5,760 nucleotides of DNA from Anderseniella sp. Its GTDB lineage: Bacteria; Pseudomonadota; Alphaproteobacteria; Rhizobiales; Aestuariivirgaceae. The stretch spans positions 1 to 5,760 of the forward strand of contig JABDRA010000076.1 in NCBI GenBank assembly GCA_013041995.1. Reading direction: 5' to 3'. Within the stretch, counting starts at the first letter, position 1, and each line of letters opens with the position of its first letter. Both the position numbers and the translations under genes were made by a program. Below, piece by piece: positions 1-5,760 of this stretch. Below the pieces are notes generated by a model. That model did not search any database. It saw only the letters and a program-made list of their open reading frames with translations, and had not been told where the DNA came from.

Positions 1-1
1 T

Positions 2-640
2 GCCGAGGTATTCAGCACAAGACGAGTCTCACTGGCGGTAGCTGAAGCCTATCTTGGGCCTCGAACCGGCCGGCGTGTACTGGATGGGCAAATCACCAGA
101 GGCGACATAGACAGTATCAATTCAGCAATTATGGTCAGTGACATTCGCGACTGGACCGGGCTTAGCAATCGCATGGCTGCAAAAGATGCGCTGGCGCTGG
201 CCAATGAGTATTTCGAAATCATTGCCCAGGCGGTTGAGTCAAATGGGGGTGAAATCCTCAAGCTCATCGGTGATGGGGTGTTGGCAGTCTTTCCATTGGA
301 CGAACAGCACAAATCATCCCCGGCTGCCTGCCGCAATGCGCTGTCGGCCGCCCGCCAGGCACTGCAGACCACGGATCGTTCTCCTGATCTCCACTTTGGC
401 ATCGGGCTGCATTTTGGAGAAGTCCTTTACGGCAATATCGGTTCGACAACCCGGATAGACTTTACGGTGCTCGGCCAGGCCGTAAACATTACCGCCCGCA
501 TTGAAGGATTCTGCAGCCGGCTTGAAATACCTCTACTGTTTTCACGGGAATTTGCTGACCAGACCGGCGAAGCAGGTCGTGTTGTGGCAAATGAAACCCT
601 CAAGGGGTATGACGATCAGTTCGAGATCCTCACCTGCTGA
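2..640 (+). CDS. Class III adenylate/guanylate cyclase, C-terminal part (5' end outside window)
   Basis: This gene enters from the left edge; the frame is open from base 2, so the ATG at 131 is an internal Met and not the start. The 212 visible residues hold a linker with YLG (residues 17-19) and GQITRGD, then a full class III catalytic domain, which makes cAMP (or cGMP) from the nucleoside triphosphate. Metal-binding aspartates are in SDIRDWT (codon 140-142) and IGDG (272-274). The substrate-recognition Lys is in LKLIGD (260-262). The second substrate position, in DFTVLG, is Thr (464-466) where class IIIa has Asp. The transition-state Asn (485-487) and Arg (497-499) are in VNITAR. All catalytic residues are present, so activity is likely, and Lys/Thr is the class IIIb pattern, which favours ATP. 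Any sensor domain would lie upstream of the window. A methyltransferase follows after 31 nt. Confidence 0.93.
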   Translation, partial: AEVFSTRRVSLAVAEAYLGPRTGRRVLDGQITRGDIDSINSAIMVSDIRDWTGLSNRMAAKDALALANEYFEIIAQAVESNGGEILKLIGDGVLAVFPLDEQHKSSPAACRNALSAARQALQTTDRSPDLHFGIGLHFGEVLYGNIGSTTRIDFTVLGQAVNITARIEGFCSRLEIPLLFSREFADQTGEAGRVVANETLKGYDDQFEILTC

Positions 641-658
641 TAACACGGGCCCTGAATC

Positions 659-664
659 GGGAAG
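659..664 (+). promoter_or_regulatory. Ribosome binding site of the methyltransferase gene
   Basis: GGGAAG lies 7 nt before the ATG at 672. It supports that start over the longer open frame that runs back to 501 inside the cyclase gene. Confidence 0.55.
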
Positions 665-671
665 CAACACA

Positions 672-1271
672 ATGATCGATGACGAAACCATCTCTGCCTA
701 CAATAACCAGGTTGAAGCCTATGCCGACCTGGCCAGGCAAGCGTCGCCGGATCCGCTTCTTGTGGCTTTCATGGCTCATGTCAAACTGGGCGGACTCATT
801 CTCGACCTGGGATGCGGGCCTGCCAACGAGGCTGCCAGCATGTGCCGTGGCGGGTTTACGATCGATGCGATTGATGCATCGCCTGAAATGGTCAGGCTGG
901 CAAACGAGACCCACGACATCGGCGCGCGGCTGGCAACCTTCGACGATATTGACGGATATGACACCTATGACGGGATCTGGGCAAATTTCAGCCTTCTGCA
1001 TGCACCGTCGGAAGACTTTCCCCGTCATCTGGCCGCATTGTATCGCGCTCTCAAGCCAGGCGGGCACTTTCATATTGCCATGAAACTGGGAACCGCCTCA
1101 GCCCGTGACAGCCTCGGGCGGCACTACACATATTATTCGCAATCGGAATTGTCAGACCTGCTGACCCGTGCCGGGTTTGTCATTGATGACGCGACCACCG
1201 GAGAAATCATGGGCCTGGCGGGAGGCATTGAACCCTGGATTGCCTTAAGAGCCCACAAGCAGGCTGTGTAG
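672..1271 (+). CDS. Class I SAM-dependent methyltransferase, small stand-alone
   Basis: A 199-residue protein with a Rossmann-type methyltransferase fold. Motif I is LDLGCGPANEA at about residues 44-54, the SAM-binding glycine loop. The acidic residue ending strand 2 is D68 in DAIDASPEMV, which normally binds the SAM ribose hydroxyls. A segment with YDGIWANFSLLH matches the motif around strand 4, and LKPGGHFHI matches the helix-turn before strand 5. The tail HYTYYSQSELSDLLTRAGF is the usual end of the UbiE/Methyltransf_11 or _25-like group. The acceptor cannot be told from sequence, and there is no extra substrate domain. The start at 672 is chosen for its Shine-Dalgarno at 659-664; the frame is open further upstream but only inside the cyclase gene. 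It lies 31 nt after the cyclase, so co-transcription is likely. Its last 27 nt overlap the 3' end of the convergent ATP-grasp gene. Confidence 0.9.
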   Translation: MIDDETISAYNNQVEAYADLARQASPDPLLVAFMAHVKLGGLILDLGCGPANEAASMCRGGFTIDAIDASPEMVRLANETHDIGARLATFDDIDGYDTYDGIWANFSLLHAPSEDFPRHLAALYRALKPGGHFHIAMKLGTASARDSLGRHYTYYSQSELSDLLTRAGFVIDDATTGEIMGLAGGIEPWIALRAHKQAV

Positions 1272-2213
1272 ACAGGTTGCATAATAACGGCGCCAGCCTG
1301 ACTGCGGCGTTGTCAGGAACCATGATGTGCGGATATCCCACACGTCTGCCAGCCGCTGCATGACAGTTGGGTTGCTCATCGTCGGATACCCGCCATACGA
1401 GTACAGGGTGAATTCGGAAAAATACAGCTGACCGTCGTGAATGTACAAATCACAACGAACAAAATCGAACGGCTCCGACAGCACCCGCGAGACCCGACAT
1501 ATGTCGAGGTATTGGTCCGGTAAAACCGCCTCGCCGGACAACACATTGATTTCTGAGTGCCCCGTCTGCACACAACCTGTGTGATCAACAACGGCATCGA
1601 TCCGCTCGCCGGTATCATCAAGCTGGCGACAAAAGGTCAGCGCAATCTGGCCATCGCGCCCGATATAGGTCTTGTATTCATTGGCGAGCGGCCGGCCGTC
1701 CGGCTCCAGCAGCATTTCTTCCACAAACACCTTGGCTTCAACGCCGTAATATCCCCACTCGGCATGATGTTGTCCAAAACGCCTGTCCATCCAGCCATTG
1801 ACGGTTCGGTTCAGCTCCTGGCGATCATGTTTGCCGTCGCGCACGGAATAGTTCCAGCCCGATCCGTGATTGGTCTTCACCACCACGCTGCCCTGGAGCA
1901 GCTCGTCGGGAATATCCTCTGCCCGGTCCCCGATCCAGAGCGTCTCCGGCACCCGCACGTCCGGGCAAAGCTGTTGCGCCAATTGCTTGGCCAGCAGCTT
2001 GTCACTGGCCTGCGTGAACAAGGGGTTGCGATCAAAGATTTTCCGCCAAGTGTACTTTTCATTGGAAGACCTGGGCAGGGCCGGGTCGGGCCAATGCCCG
2101 AGCGCACGCCGGAAATTCACCATCTGGCGCGGATAGGCCATGTAGCACCAGATACGCACAAGCATGACAAACGTATGCGCCGACAGATTAGACGGTCCGG
2201 CAACCGCGGTCAT
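1245..2213 (-). CDS. TupA-like ATP-grasp family protein
   Basis: A 322-residue protein resembling the TupA-like ATP-grasp family, named from Bacillus teichuronopeptide synthesis. Such enzymes use ATP to join a carboxylate to an amine or similar group through an acyl-phosphate. Visible marks in order: NEKYTWRKIFDRNPLFTQASDK (about residues 51-72), the family's N-terminal signature; VVVKTNHGSGWN (110-121), with a likely ATP-contacting Lys113 and a flexible HGSG loop; VFVEEML (162-168), likely adenine-contacting; EYKTY (179-183); and FVRCDLY...LYFSEFT (251-269), with D255 and E267 as likely metal ligands. No signal peptide or clear membrane span is seen, so it should be cytoplasmic. The ATG overlaps the stop of the upstream flavin-protein gene as ATGA, with AAGG 7 nt before it, so translation is probably coupled. 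Substrate unknown. No glycosyltransferase or other polymer gene is present in the window. Confidence 0.85.
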   Translation of the reverse strand: MTAVAGPSNLSAHTFVMLVRIWCYMAYPRQMVNFRRALGHWPDPALPRSSNEKYTWRKIFDRNPLFTQASDKLLAKQLAQQLCPDVRVPETLWIGDRAEDIPDELLQGSVVVKTNHGSGWNYSVRDGKHDRQELNRTVNGWMDRRFGQHHAEWGYYGVEAKVFVEEMLLEPDGRPLANEYKTYIGRDGQIALTFCRQLDDTGERIDAVVDHTGCVQTGHSEINVLSGEAVLPDQYLDICRVSRVLSEPFDFVRCDLYIHDGQLYFSEFTLYSYGGYPTMSNPTVMQRLADVWDIRTSWFLTTPQSGWRRYYATCLHSLLVGS

Positions 2214-2869
2214 CGGGTGACCTTGCCCTCAAGCCCGGCAGCCGCGTCATCGCCCGCGCCCGGTATCTGCATCTCGAACACGTCGCGCACTACGGTGTAG
2301 TCATAATAGCCCATGCGTGCGATCGGCTGCAGCTTTGCGATATCAAGCTTTCCGGCGGCATCCACATAGTCATCAGCCACATGTATGCGTTCAACTCTGG
2401 CAAACACCACATCCACCGTGCCGACCGGTGAATTGCCTTCCAAAGTATGGGTGGACAGATAACGGCATTCATAATGAGCAGGCGCTTCGGCGACACGGGG
2501 TGCGGCGCAATGAACACTCTGCGCCTTTGTAACACCTGCATGAGCGAATTCGTCTTCGTTTGCGGCAAGCGCCATGGCGGATATGTTGACGGCTTCGCGC
2601 AGGTTCCAGGTCGCCATGTTCCAGACAAACCAGCCGGTCGCCTGTGCATTCGCCACTGTGTCCTTGACCCGGCCGTCCGGATACCGGTTTGCCGCGAACA
2701 TGACCATGGGCGGATCAAAAGTCAGGTTCTGCCACTGACTGTACGGTGCCAGGTTCGCCACGCCATCGCTGCCGATTGTCGACAACCATCCGATTGGCCG
2801 GGGCACAGTGCAACTCTTGAATGGCGAATAAGGTAGCGGGCAGGTCTCCCGCCCCGGATCGTATTCCAA
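2210..2869 (-). CDS. Flavin reductase-like FMN-binding split-barrel protein (DIM6/NTAB type)
   Basis: With the TTG start at 2867-2869 the protein has 219 residues. It looks like a full-length flavin reductase-like domain protein: PFKSCTVPRPIGWLST (residues 16-31), NLAPYSQW (39-46), DPPMVMFA (52-59), KDTVANAQATGWFVWNMAT (69-87), VNISA..A..EDEF (94-108), PRVAEAP (124-130) and a C-terminal ARMGYYDYTVVRDVFEM (184-200). The family binds FMN in a split barrel; members reduce free flavin with NAD(P)H for partner monooxygenases or act as flavoenzymes themselves. No monooxygenase partner is in the window. The start is chosen because GGGGAGG lies 5 nt before the TTG and the resulting N-terminus fits the family. 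A GTG at 2903-2905 would add 12 poorly matching residues and lacks a good ribosome site. The gene lies 61 nt after the oxidoreductase and shares an ATGA overlap with the ATP-grasp gene. Cytoplasmic; the physiological substrate is unknown. Confidence 0.88.
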   Translation of the reverse strand: MEYDPGRETCPLPYSPFKSCTVPRPIGWLSTIGSDGVANLAPYSQWQNLTFDPPMVMFAANRYPDGRVKDTVANAQATGWFVWNMATWNLREAVNISAMALAANEDEFAHAGVTKAQSVHCAAPRVAEAPAHYECRYLSTHTLEGNSPVGTVDVVFARVERIHVADDYVDAAGKLDIAKLQPIARMGYYDYTVVRDVFEMQIPGAGDDAAAGLEGKVTR

Positions 2870-2874
2870 TGTCG

Positions 2875-2881
2875 CCTCCCC
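2875..2881 (-). promoter_or_regulatory. Strong Shine-Dalgarno that sets a TTG start for the flavin protein
   Basis: On the minus strand GGGGAGG is followed by CGACA and then TTG. This is the best ribosome binding site I see in the window. It decides the start of the flavin-reductase-like gene in favour of the TTG at 2867-2869 over the upstream GTG at 2903-2905. Confidence 0.7.
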
Positions 2882-2930
2882 GGTTACACTGCGCAGCCAG
2901 ACCACAGCCGCTGTTTTCTTGCCGGCCCTT

Positions 2931-3932
2931 TCAGATCTTGAGGATCAGCTTGCCGAAATTTCCACCGGTGTAAAGCAGCTTCAGCACATCCGGGAACGCA
3001 TCAAGACCGCCGTCGCGCACGTCCTCCTTGAACTTGAGCTTGCCGTCCTTGTACCAGGTGCCAAGCTGTTTGTAGGCTTCGGGATATTTGTCGATGAAAT
3101 CAAAAACAATAAGCCCCTGCACCCGCAGCCGGTTCACCAGTATGGAGCGGAAGTTATACGGTCCCGGCACCGGTGCGGTGGCGTTATAGGCTGAAATCAG
3201 GCCGCAAATGGCGATACGGCCCTTGAAATTCATCAGCGGCAGGACAGCGTCCAGGATGTCGCCGCCGACATTTTCAAAGTTCACGTCAATGCCATCAGGA
3301 CAGGCGGCCTTGAGGTCATCAGCCAGCCATCCCTTCTTGTAGTCAACAGCAGCATCGAAACCGAACTCATCGGTCAGTGCAGCGCACTTGTCAGGACCAC
3401 CGGCAATACCAACTGTCCAGCAGCCGTAAATGTTGGCAATCTGGCCGACAACCTGGCCGACTGCACCGGATGCCGCCGACACCACGACAGTCTCGCCTTC
3501 CTTTGGTTCCCCGACATAGGTCAGCCCGCAATAGGCGGTAAGACCTGGCATGCCGAGGCCACCTACCCAGGTCTGCAACGGCGCCAGCGACGTGTCTGCC
3601 TTGGCGATGCCCTGCCCGTCGGTAATGGCGTGAGACTGTACCCCGAGCAGCCCGGAGACCGTATCACCCTCCTTGAATTTCGGATGGCGTGACGCATCCA
3701 CGGTGCCGGACACGAACGCCCGCATGACCTCGCCGATGCCGACAGGCGGCACATAGGACTTTGCTTCGTTCATCCAGCCGCGCATGGCAGGATCAAGCGA
3801 AACGTAGGCTGACCTGACCCGAAACTGCCCCTCGGCAGGATCACTTAGTGCTTCCTCGGCAATTGTAAAATCCTCACGCTGGACCTCGCCATGGGGTCGG
3901 CGTGCCAGTCGTACGGTCTTGTTCATCGTCAT
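2931..3932 (-). CDS. NADP-dependent medium-chain oxidoreductase (CurA / LTB4 12-hydroxydehydrogenase type)
   Basis: A 333-residue zinc-independent MDR reductase. This family usually reduces the C=C bond of 2-alkenals, enones or similar electrophiles with NADPH. The N-terminal GroES-like part has SLDPAMRGWM (residues 45-54), then VGGLGMPGLTAYCGL (123-137). The nucleotide fold has SAASGAVGQVVGQIA (152-166), GIAGGPDKC (175-183), where the Lys typically holds the NADP 2'-phosphate, and NFENVGGDILD (218-228). CGLISAYN (243-250) and the C-terminal GGNFGKLILKI complete the usual length. No cysteine cluster for structural zinc is seen. Three in-frame ATGs lie at the start (ending at 3941, 3932 and 3926). 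GAAGG is only 2 nt from the first but 11 nt from the second, so 3932 is preferred; the choice changes only 3 residues at the N-terminus. The open frame continues upstream to 4220 but overlaps the MFS gene, so that extension is not real. Probably co-transcribed with both neighbours. Confidence 0.92.
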   Translation of the reverse strand: MTMNKTVRLARRPHGEVQREDFTIAEEALSDPAEGQFRVRSAYVSLDPAMRGWMNEAKSYVPPVGIGEVMRAFVSGTVDASRHPKFKEGDTVSGLLGVQSHAITDGQGIAKADTSLAPLQTWVGGLGMPGLTAYCGLTYVGEPKEGETVVVSAASGAVGQVVGQIANIYGCWTVGIAGGPDKCAALTDEFGFDAAVDYKKGWLADDLKAACPDGIDVNFENVGGDILDAVLPLMNFKGRIAICGLISAYNATAPVPGPYNFRSILVNRLRVQGLIVFDFIDKYPEAYKQLGTWYKDGKLKFKEDVRDGGLDAFPDVLKLLYTGGNFGKLILKI

Positions 3933-3949
3933 GTTGTTCATGCCCTTCG

Positions 3950-5113
3950 TTACGCTTGCTGCTGCGCCCGGCGCAGCCACATTCCAAACAGAAAAATACC
4001 GAAGCACACTGCAAGCGACAGCGGAAGACCATGCGGGCCCATTGCCTGCATGGCACCGCCGGCAATTAGTGAACCTGCAAGCGCACCTGACCCCCACATG
4101 GTCGCAAAGGATGACGACCCGGCAATCAACTGGTGACCGGTATAGCGATCCCCCAATATGGCCAGCGCGCAGGTGTAGATGCCGTAGCCACTGGCCCCGA
4201 CCATGAACAATACCGGCCATTGCACCCAGGTGCCCGCCATAAATGGAAGCACCAGCAGCAGGACAAGGGTCAGCACTCCCAGTCCCGCCAGTACGGCACG
4301 CCGGTCCTTGTGGTCGATCAGCCAGCCGATCGGCAGCAGCAGGATCTCGTTGCCGACAATCAGCACGGTCAGCATGTTGGAAGACGCGGCCAGGTCGTAC
4401 CCCAGCCTGACCCCGTAAACCGGTATGAGGCTCAGGGTCGCTGCGTCAAACACGGCAAAGATAAACACTGCAGCAAGCAGGATTGGTGCCTTGGGAATGA
4501 AGGCCAGGATGTCGCCCCAACCGGCGTGTGCTTCAGCCTCAAGCCGCTCTTCCTGAATGAGAGCAATTGGGACGGTCGCCGCCGCAAGAACCACCGCACC
4601 GATTACAAACGGCAACCAGCCATCAATCCCGATCAGCGAGATCAGCAACGGCCCTGCCCCGAAACTGGCCGCCAGTGCCGCACCGCAAATTGCCACCACC
4701 TTGCCGCGCGAACCCGGGTCGGCATATTTCACCACCCAGCTCTCCGATAGAACGAACAGCGTCGATACCATCATGCCATGGATCAGGCGAAGCACGAACC
4801 AGGCTTCAAGCGACGGGAACAACTTGTAGCCGAGCAACAGGAGTGCGGCTGAAAACGCCGCCAACATCGTCACTGTTCGCGCGCCGAAGCGCCGCGCCAG
4901 TACTGGAATGAAAACGGAAAATACTAAAATACCGAGCGGCGACATGGCGGCGTTCATGCCGATAACGGTTTCAGACACCCCGCGGCGTTCAAGCAATAGC
5001 GACAACAACGGGTAGGTCAGCCCCATGGCAAAGCCGAACACGATGATGGCCGCACATGCCGCAAGCAGGTTACGGCGCCGAACACTCGGGTGGATGTCTG
5101 CAATTACAGTCAT
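3950..5113 (-). CDS. MFS permease, 12 membrane spans, YcaD-like
   Basis: A 387-residue integral inner-membrane transporter of the major facilitator superfamily. Twelve hydrophobic spans are visible, roughly at residues 16-36, 48-70, 80-98, 104-124, 139-162, 167-186, 206-232, 244-265, 273-292, 297-319, 327-353 and 362-380. The two halves are split by a charged cytoplasmic loop near 187-205. FVLSESWV (120-127) in span 4 resembles the ESW element of YcaD-like permeases. The loop GWLIDHKDRR (263-272) is the second-half counterpart of the MFS loop 2-3 motif. The substrate cannot be assigned. An in-frame stop sits just two codons upstream of the ATG at 5111-5113, so the start is close to this point, although no clear Shine-Dalgarno precedes it. 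The stop is 8-17 nt from the oxidoreductase start. The protein is clearly paralogous to the permease fragment upstream. Confidence 0.92.
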   Translation of the reverse strand: MTVIADIHPSVRRRNLLAACAAIIVFGFAMGLTYPLLSLLLERRGVSETVIGMNAAMSPLGILVFSVFIPVLARRFGARTVTMLAAFSAALLLLGYKLFPSLEAWFVLRLIHGMMVSTLFVLSESWVVKYADPGSRGKVVAICGAALAASFGAGPLLISLIGIDGWLPFVIGAVVLAAATVPIALIQEERLEAEAHAGWGDILAFIPKAPILLAAVFIFAVFDAATLSLIPVYGVRLGYDLAASSNMLTVLIVGNEILLLPIGWLIDHKDRRAVLAGLGVLTLVLLLVLPFMAGTWVQWPVLFMVGASGYGIYTCALAILGDRYTGHQLIAGSSSFATMWGSGALAGSLIAGGAMQAMGPHGLPLSLAVCFGIFLFGMWLRRAQQQA

Positions 5114-5184
5114 GGATCATGACTGGACACGAGGCCGCCAATGGGGTCAAGCCACGGCCCGGTCAATACTGACATGCCACTGGA
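5114..5184. other. 71-nt gap between the two permease genes
   Basis: This is the longest non-coding stretch in the window. It contains two direct copies of GGTCAA (plus strand, 5145-5150 and 5161-5166) separated by 10 nt. On the minus strand these read TTGACC and could pass for -35 elements, but no matching -10 element is seen at a proper distance. No hairpin with a T-run is seen. It may be only an operon spacer. Confidence 0.3.
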
Positions 5185-5760
5185 TCAGAGCTGTTTTCGC
5201 CAACTCTGCCGCACCAGATGGCCGCCTGACACGATCAGGCAAAAAGCAAACAGAATGTAGGGTGCCGCCAGAACATGAGGCAGCGTTTCATGACCTGCCA
5301 CTTTGAATACCCAGCCGGTCACCGGCGGTCCGATTATACCGCCTATCCCCCACATGGCCGCCACGGCAGCGGAGCCCGCCACCAGCATGGGCCCCTTGAA
5401 CCGGTCTCCCATGGCAACCAGAGCCAGCGAATATAGAGCATAGGCGCAACTGCCCAGTGCCACGGCCAATGGCCAGGCCAGCCAGGTCTTAATAACGACA
5501 GGCATAGCCAGCGCCAGCGAACAGGTCCCAAGCGTGGCAATCCAGATCACTCCGCGCCGCGACCAGCGGTCGGCCAGCCATCCGATCGGCAACTGGAACA
5601 ATGCCGCACCGGCCACGGCTGCTCCCAGCAGCCAGGCCGCAGACGACAGGTCCAGAGAGATGCGGACAGCATAGATCGGGAAAAACGACAACATGACCGA
5701 ATCGAACAGGGTCATGGTCAGCACGCCCCGCAGCAGCAACGGCGCCGCCCAGGCAAATAC
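5185..5760 (-). CDS. MFS permease, C-terminal half (5' end outside window)
   Basis: The frame is open to the right edge, so the TTG at 5737-5739 is an internal Leu and not the start. The visible 191 residues correspond to about the last six membrane spans of a major facilitator permease. They align throughout with the second half of the neighbouring permease: LPIGWLADRWSRR against LPIGWLIDHKDRR, YALYSLALVAMGDRFKG against YGIYTCALAILGDRYTG, and VAGSAAVAAMWGIGG against IAGSSSFATMWGSGA. The two are therefore tandem paralogues, but divergent enough that this is an old duplication or two related acquisitions. The substrate is unknown. The stop is 71 nt before the next permease start on the same strand. 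No internal stop or frameshift is seen in the visible part. Confidence 0.9.
   Translation of the reverse strand, partial: VFAWAAPLLLRGVLTMTLFDSVMLSFFPIYAVRISLDLSSAAWLLGAAVAGAALFQLPIGWLADRWSRRGVIWIATLGTCSLALAMPVVIKTWLAWPLAVALGSCAYALYSLALVAMGDRFKGPMLVAGSAAVAAMWGIGGIIGPPVTGWVFKVAGHETLPHVLAAPYILFAFCLIVSGGHLVRQSWRKQL

Noticed and set aside
501..671. N-terminal extension of the methyltransferase frame
   Set aside because: It overlaps the cyclase gene. The ATG at 672 has a suitable ribosome site and gives the normal length.
1287..1312. Imperfect inverted repeat near AACGGCGCC and GCGGCGTT, as a terminator for the convergent genes
   Set aside because: The arms mismatch, no T-run follows, and it lies inside the ATP-grasp coding region.
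1557..2300. Plus-strand open frame of 247 codons
   Set aside because: It is antisense to the ATP-grasp gene, resembles no family I know, and has the composition expected of a shadow frame.
2904..2914. Palindrome ACAGCCGCTGT followed by a T-rich stretch on the plus strand
   Set aside because: It would form only a 4-bp stem, the T-run is interrupted, and it faces away from the minus-strand genes, so it is not a credible terminator.
3942..4220. N-terminal extension of the oxidoreductase frame
   Set aside because: It runs inside the permease gene in another frame. Family similarity begins only after the ATG cluster at 3924-3941.
4133..4750. Plus-strand open frame of 205 codons
   Set aside because: It is antisense to the MFS permease, its product is rich in Gln, Arg and His, and it has no recognisable domain.
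5138..5166. Minus-strand promoter with TTGACC as -35
   Set aside because: At 17 nt spacing the -10 position reads CATTGG, a poor match to TATAAT.

Overview
The window holds seven protein-coding genes and almost no non-coding DNA. Two genes are cut by the window edges. By eye the DNA is moderately GC-rich. The protein types are a proteobacterial-style class III nucleotidyl cyclase with the YLG..TG/GQI.RGD linker, a YcaD-like MFS pair, a CurA/LTB4DH-like reductase and a DIM6/NTAB-type flavin protein. Together these suggest an alphaproteobacterium, possibly a Rhizobiales-like one, but this is an impression from protein style and not a proven placement. I found no rRNA, tRNA, CRISPR array, insertion sequence, phage gene or convincing rho-independent terminator.

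Plus strand, positions 2-1271: the C-terminal part of a class III adenylate/guanylate cyclase enters from the left edge with its complete catalytic domain. After a 31-nt gap comes a small class I SAM-dependent methyltransferase with its own Shine-Dalgarno sequence. The two are probably co-transcribed.

Minus strand, positions 5760 down to 1245: five genes run head to tail. In order of transcription they are a truncated MFS permease, a second full-length MFS permease that is its paralogue, an NADP-dependent medium-chain oxidoreductase (CurA/LTB4 12-hydroxydehydrogenase type), an FMN-binding flavin-reductase-like split-barrel protein, and a TupA-like ATP-grasp protein. The gaps are 71, about 8-17 and 61 nt, followed by a 4-nt ATGA overlap, so they look like one operon or two closely linked ones. 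The last gene converges on the methyltransferase, and the two coding regions overlap tail to tail by 27 nt.

Taken together, the minus-strand genes pair transport with NADPH- and flavin-dependent redox chemistry, which could mean handling of a small reactive or foreign compound. That is inference, because no substrate can be read from the sequence. The ATP-grasp gene at the end is the odd member: its relatives are known from cell-surface polymer synthesis, yet it is translationally coupled to a flavin protein with no glycan gene in view. I see no clearly new defence, mobile or RNA-based system. The points most worth checking are the ATP-grasp/flavin-protein coupling, the tandem MFS paralogues, and the TTG start of the flavin protein.
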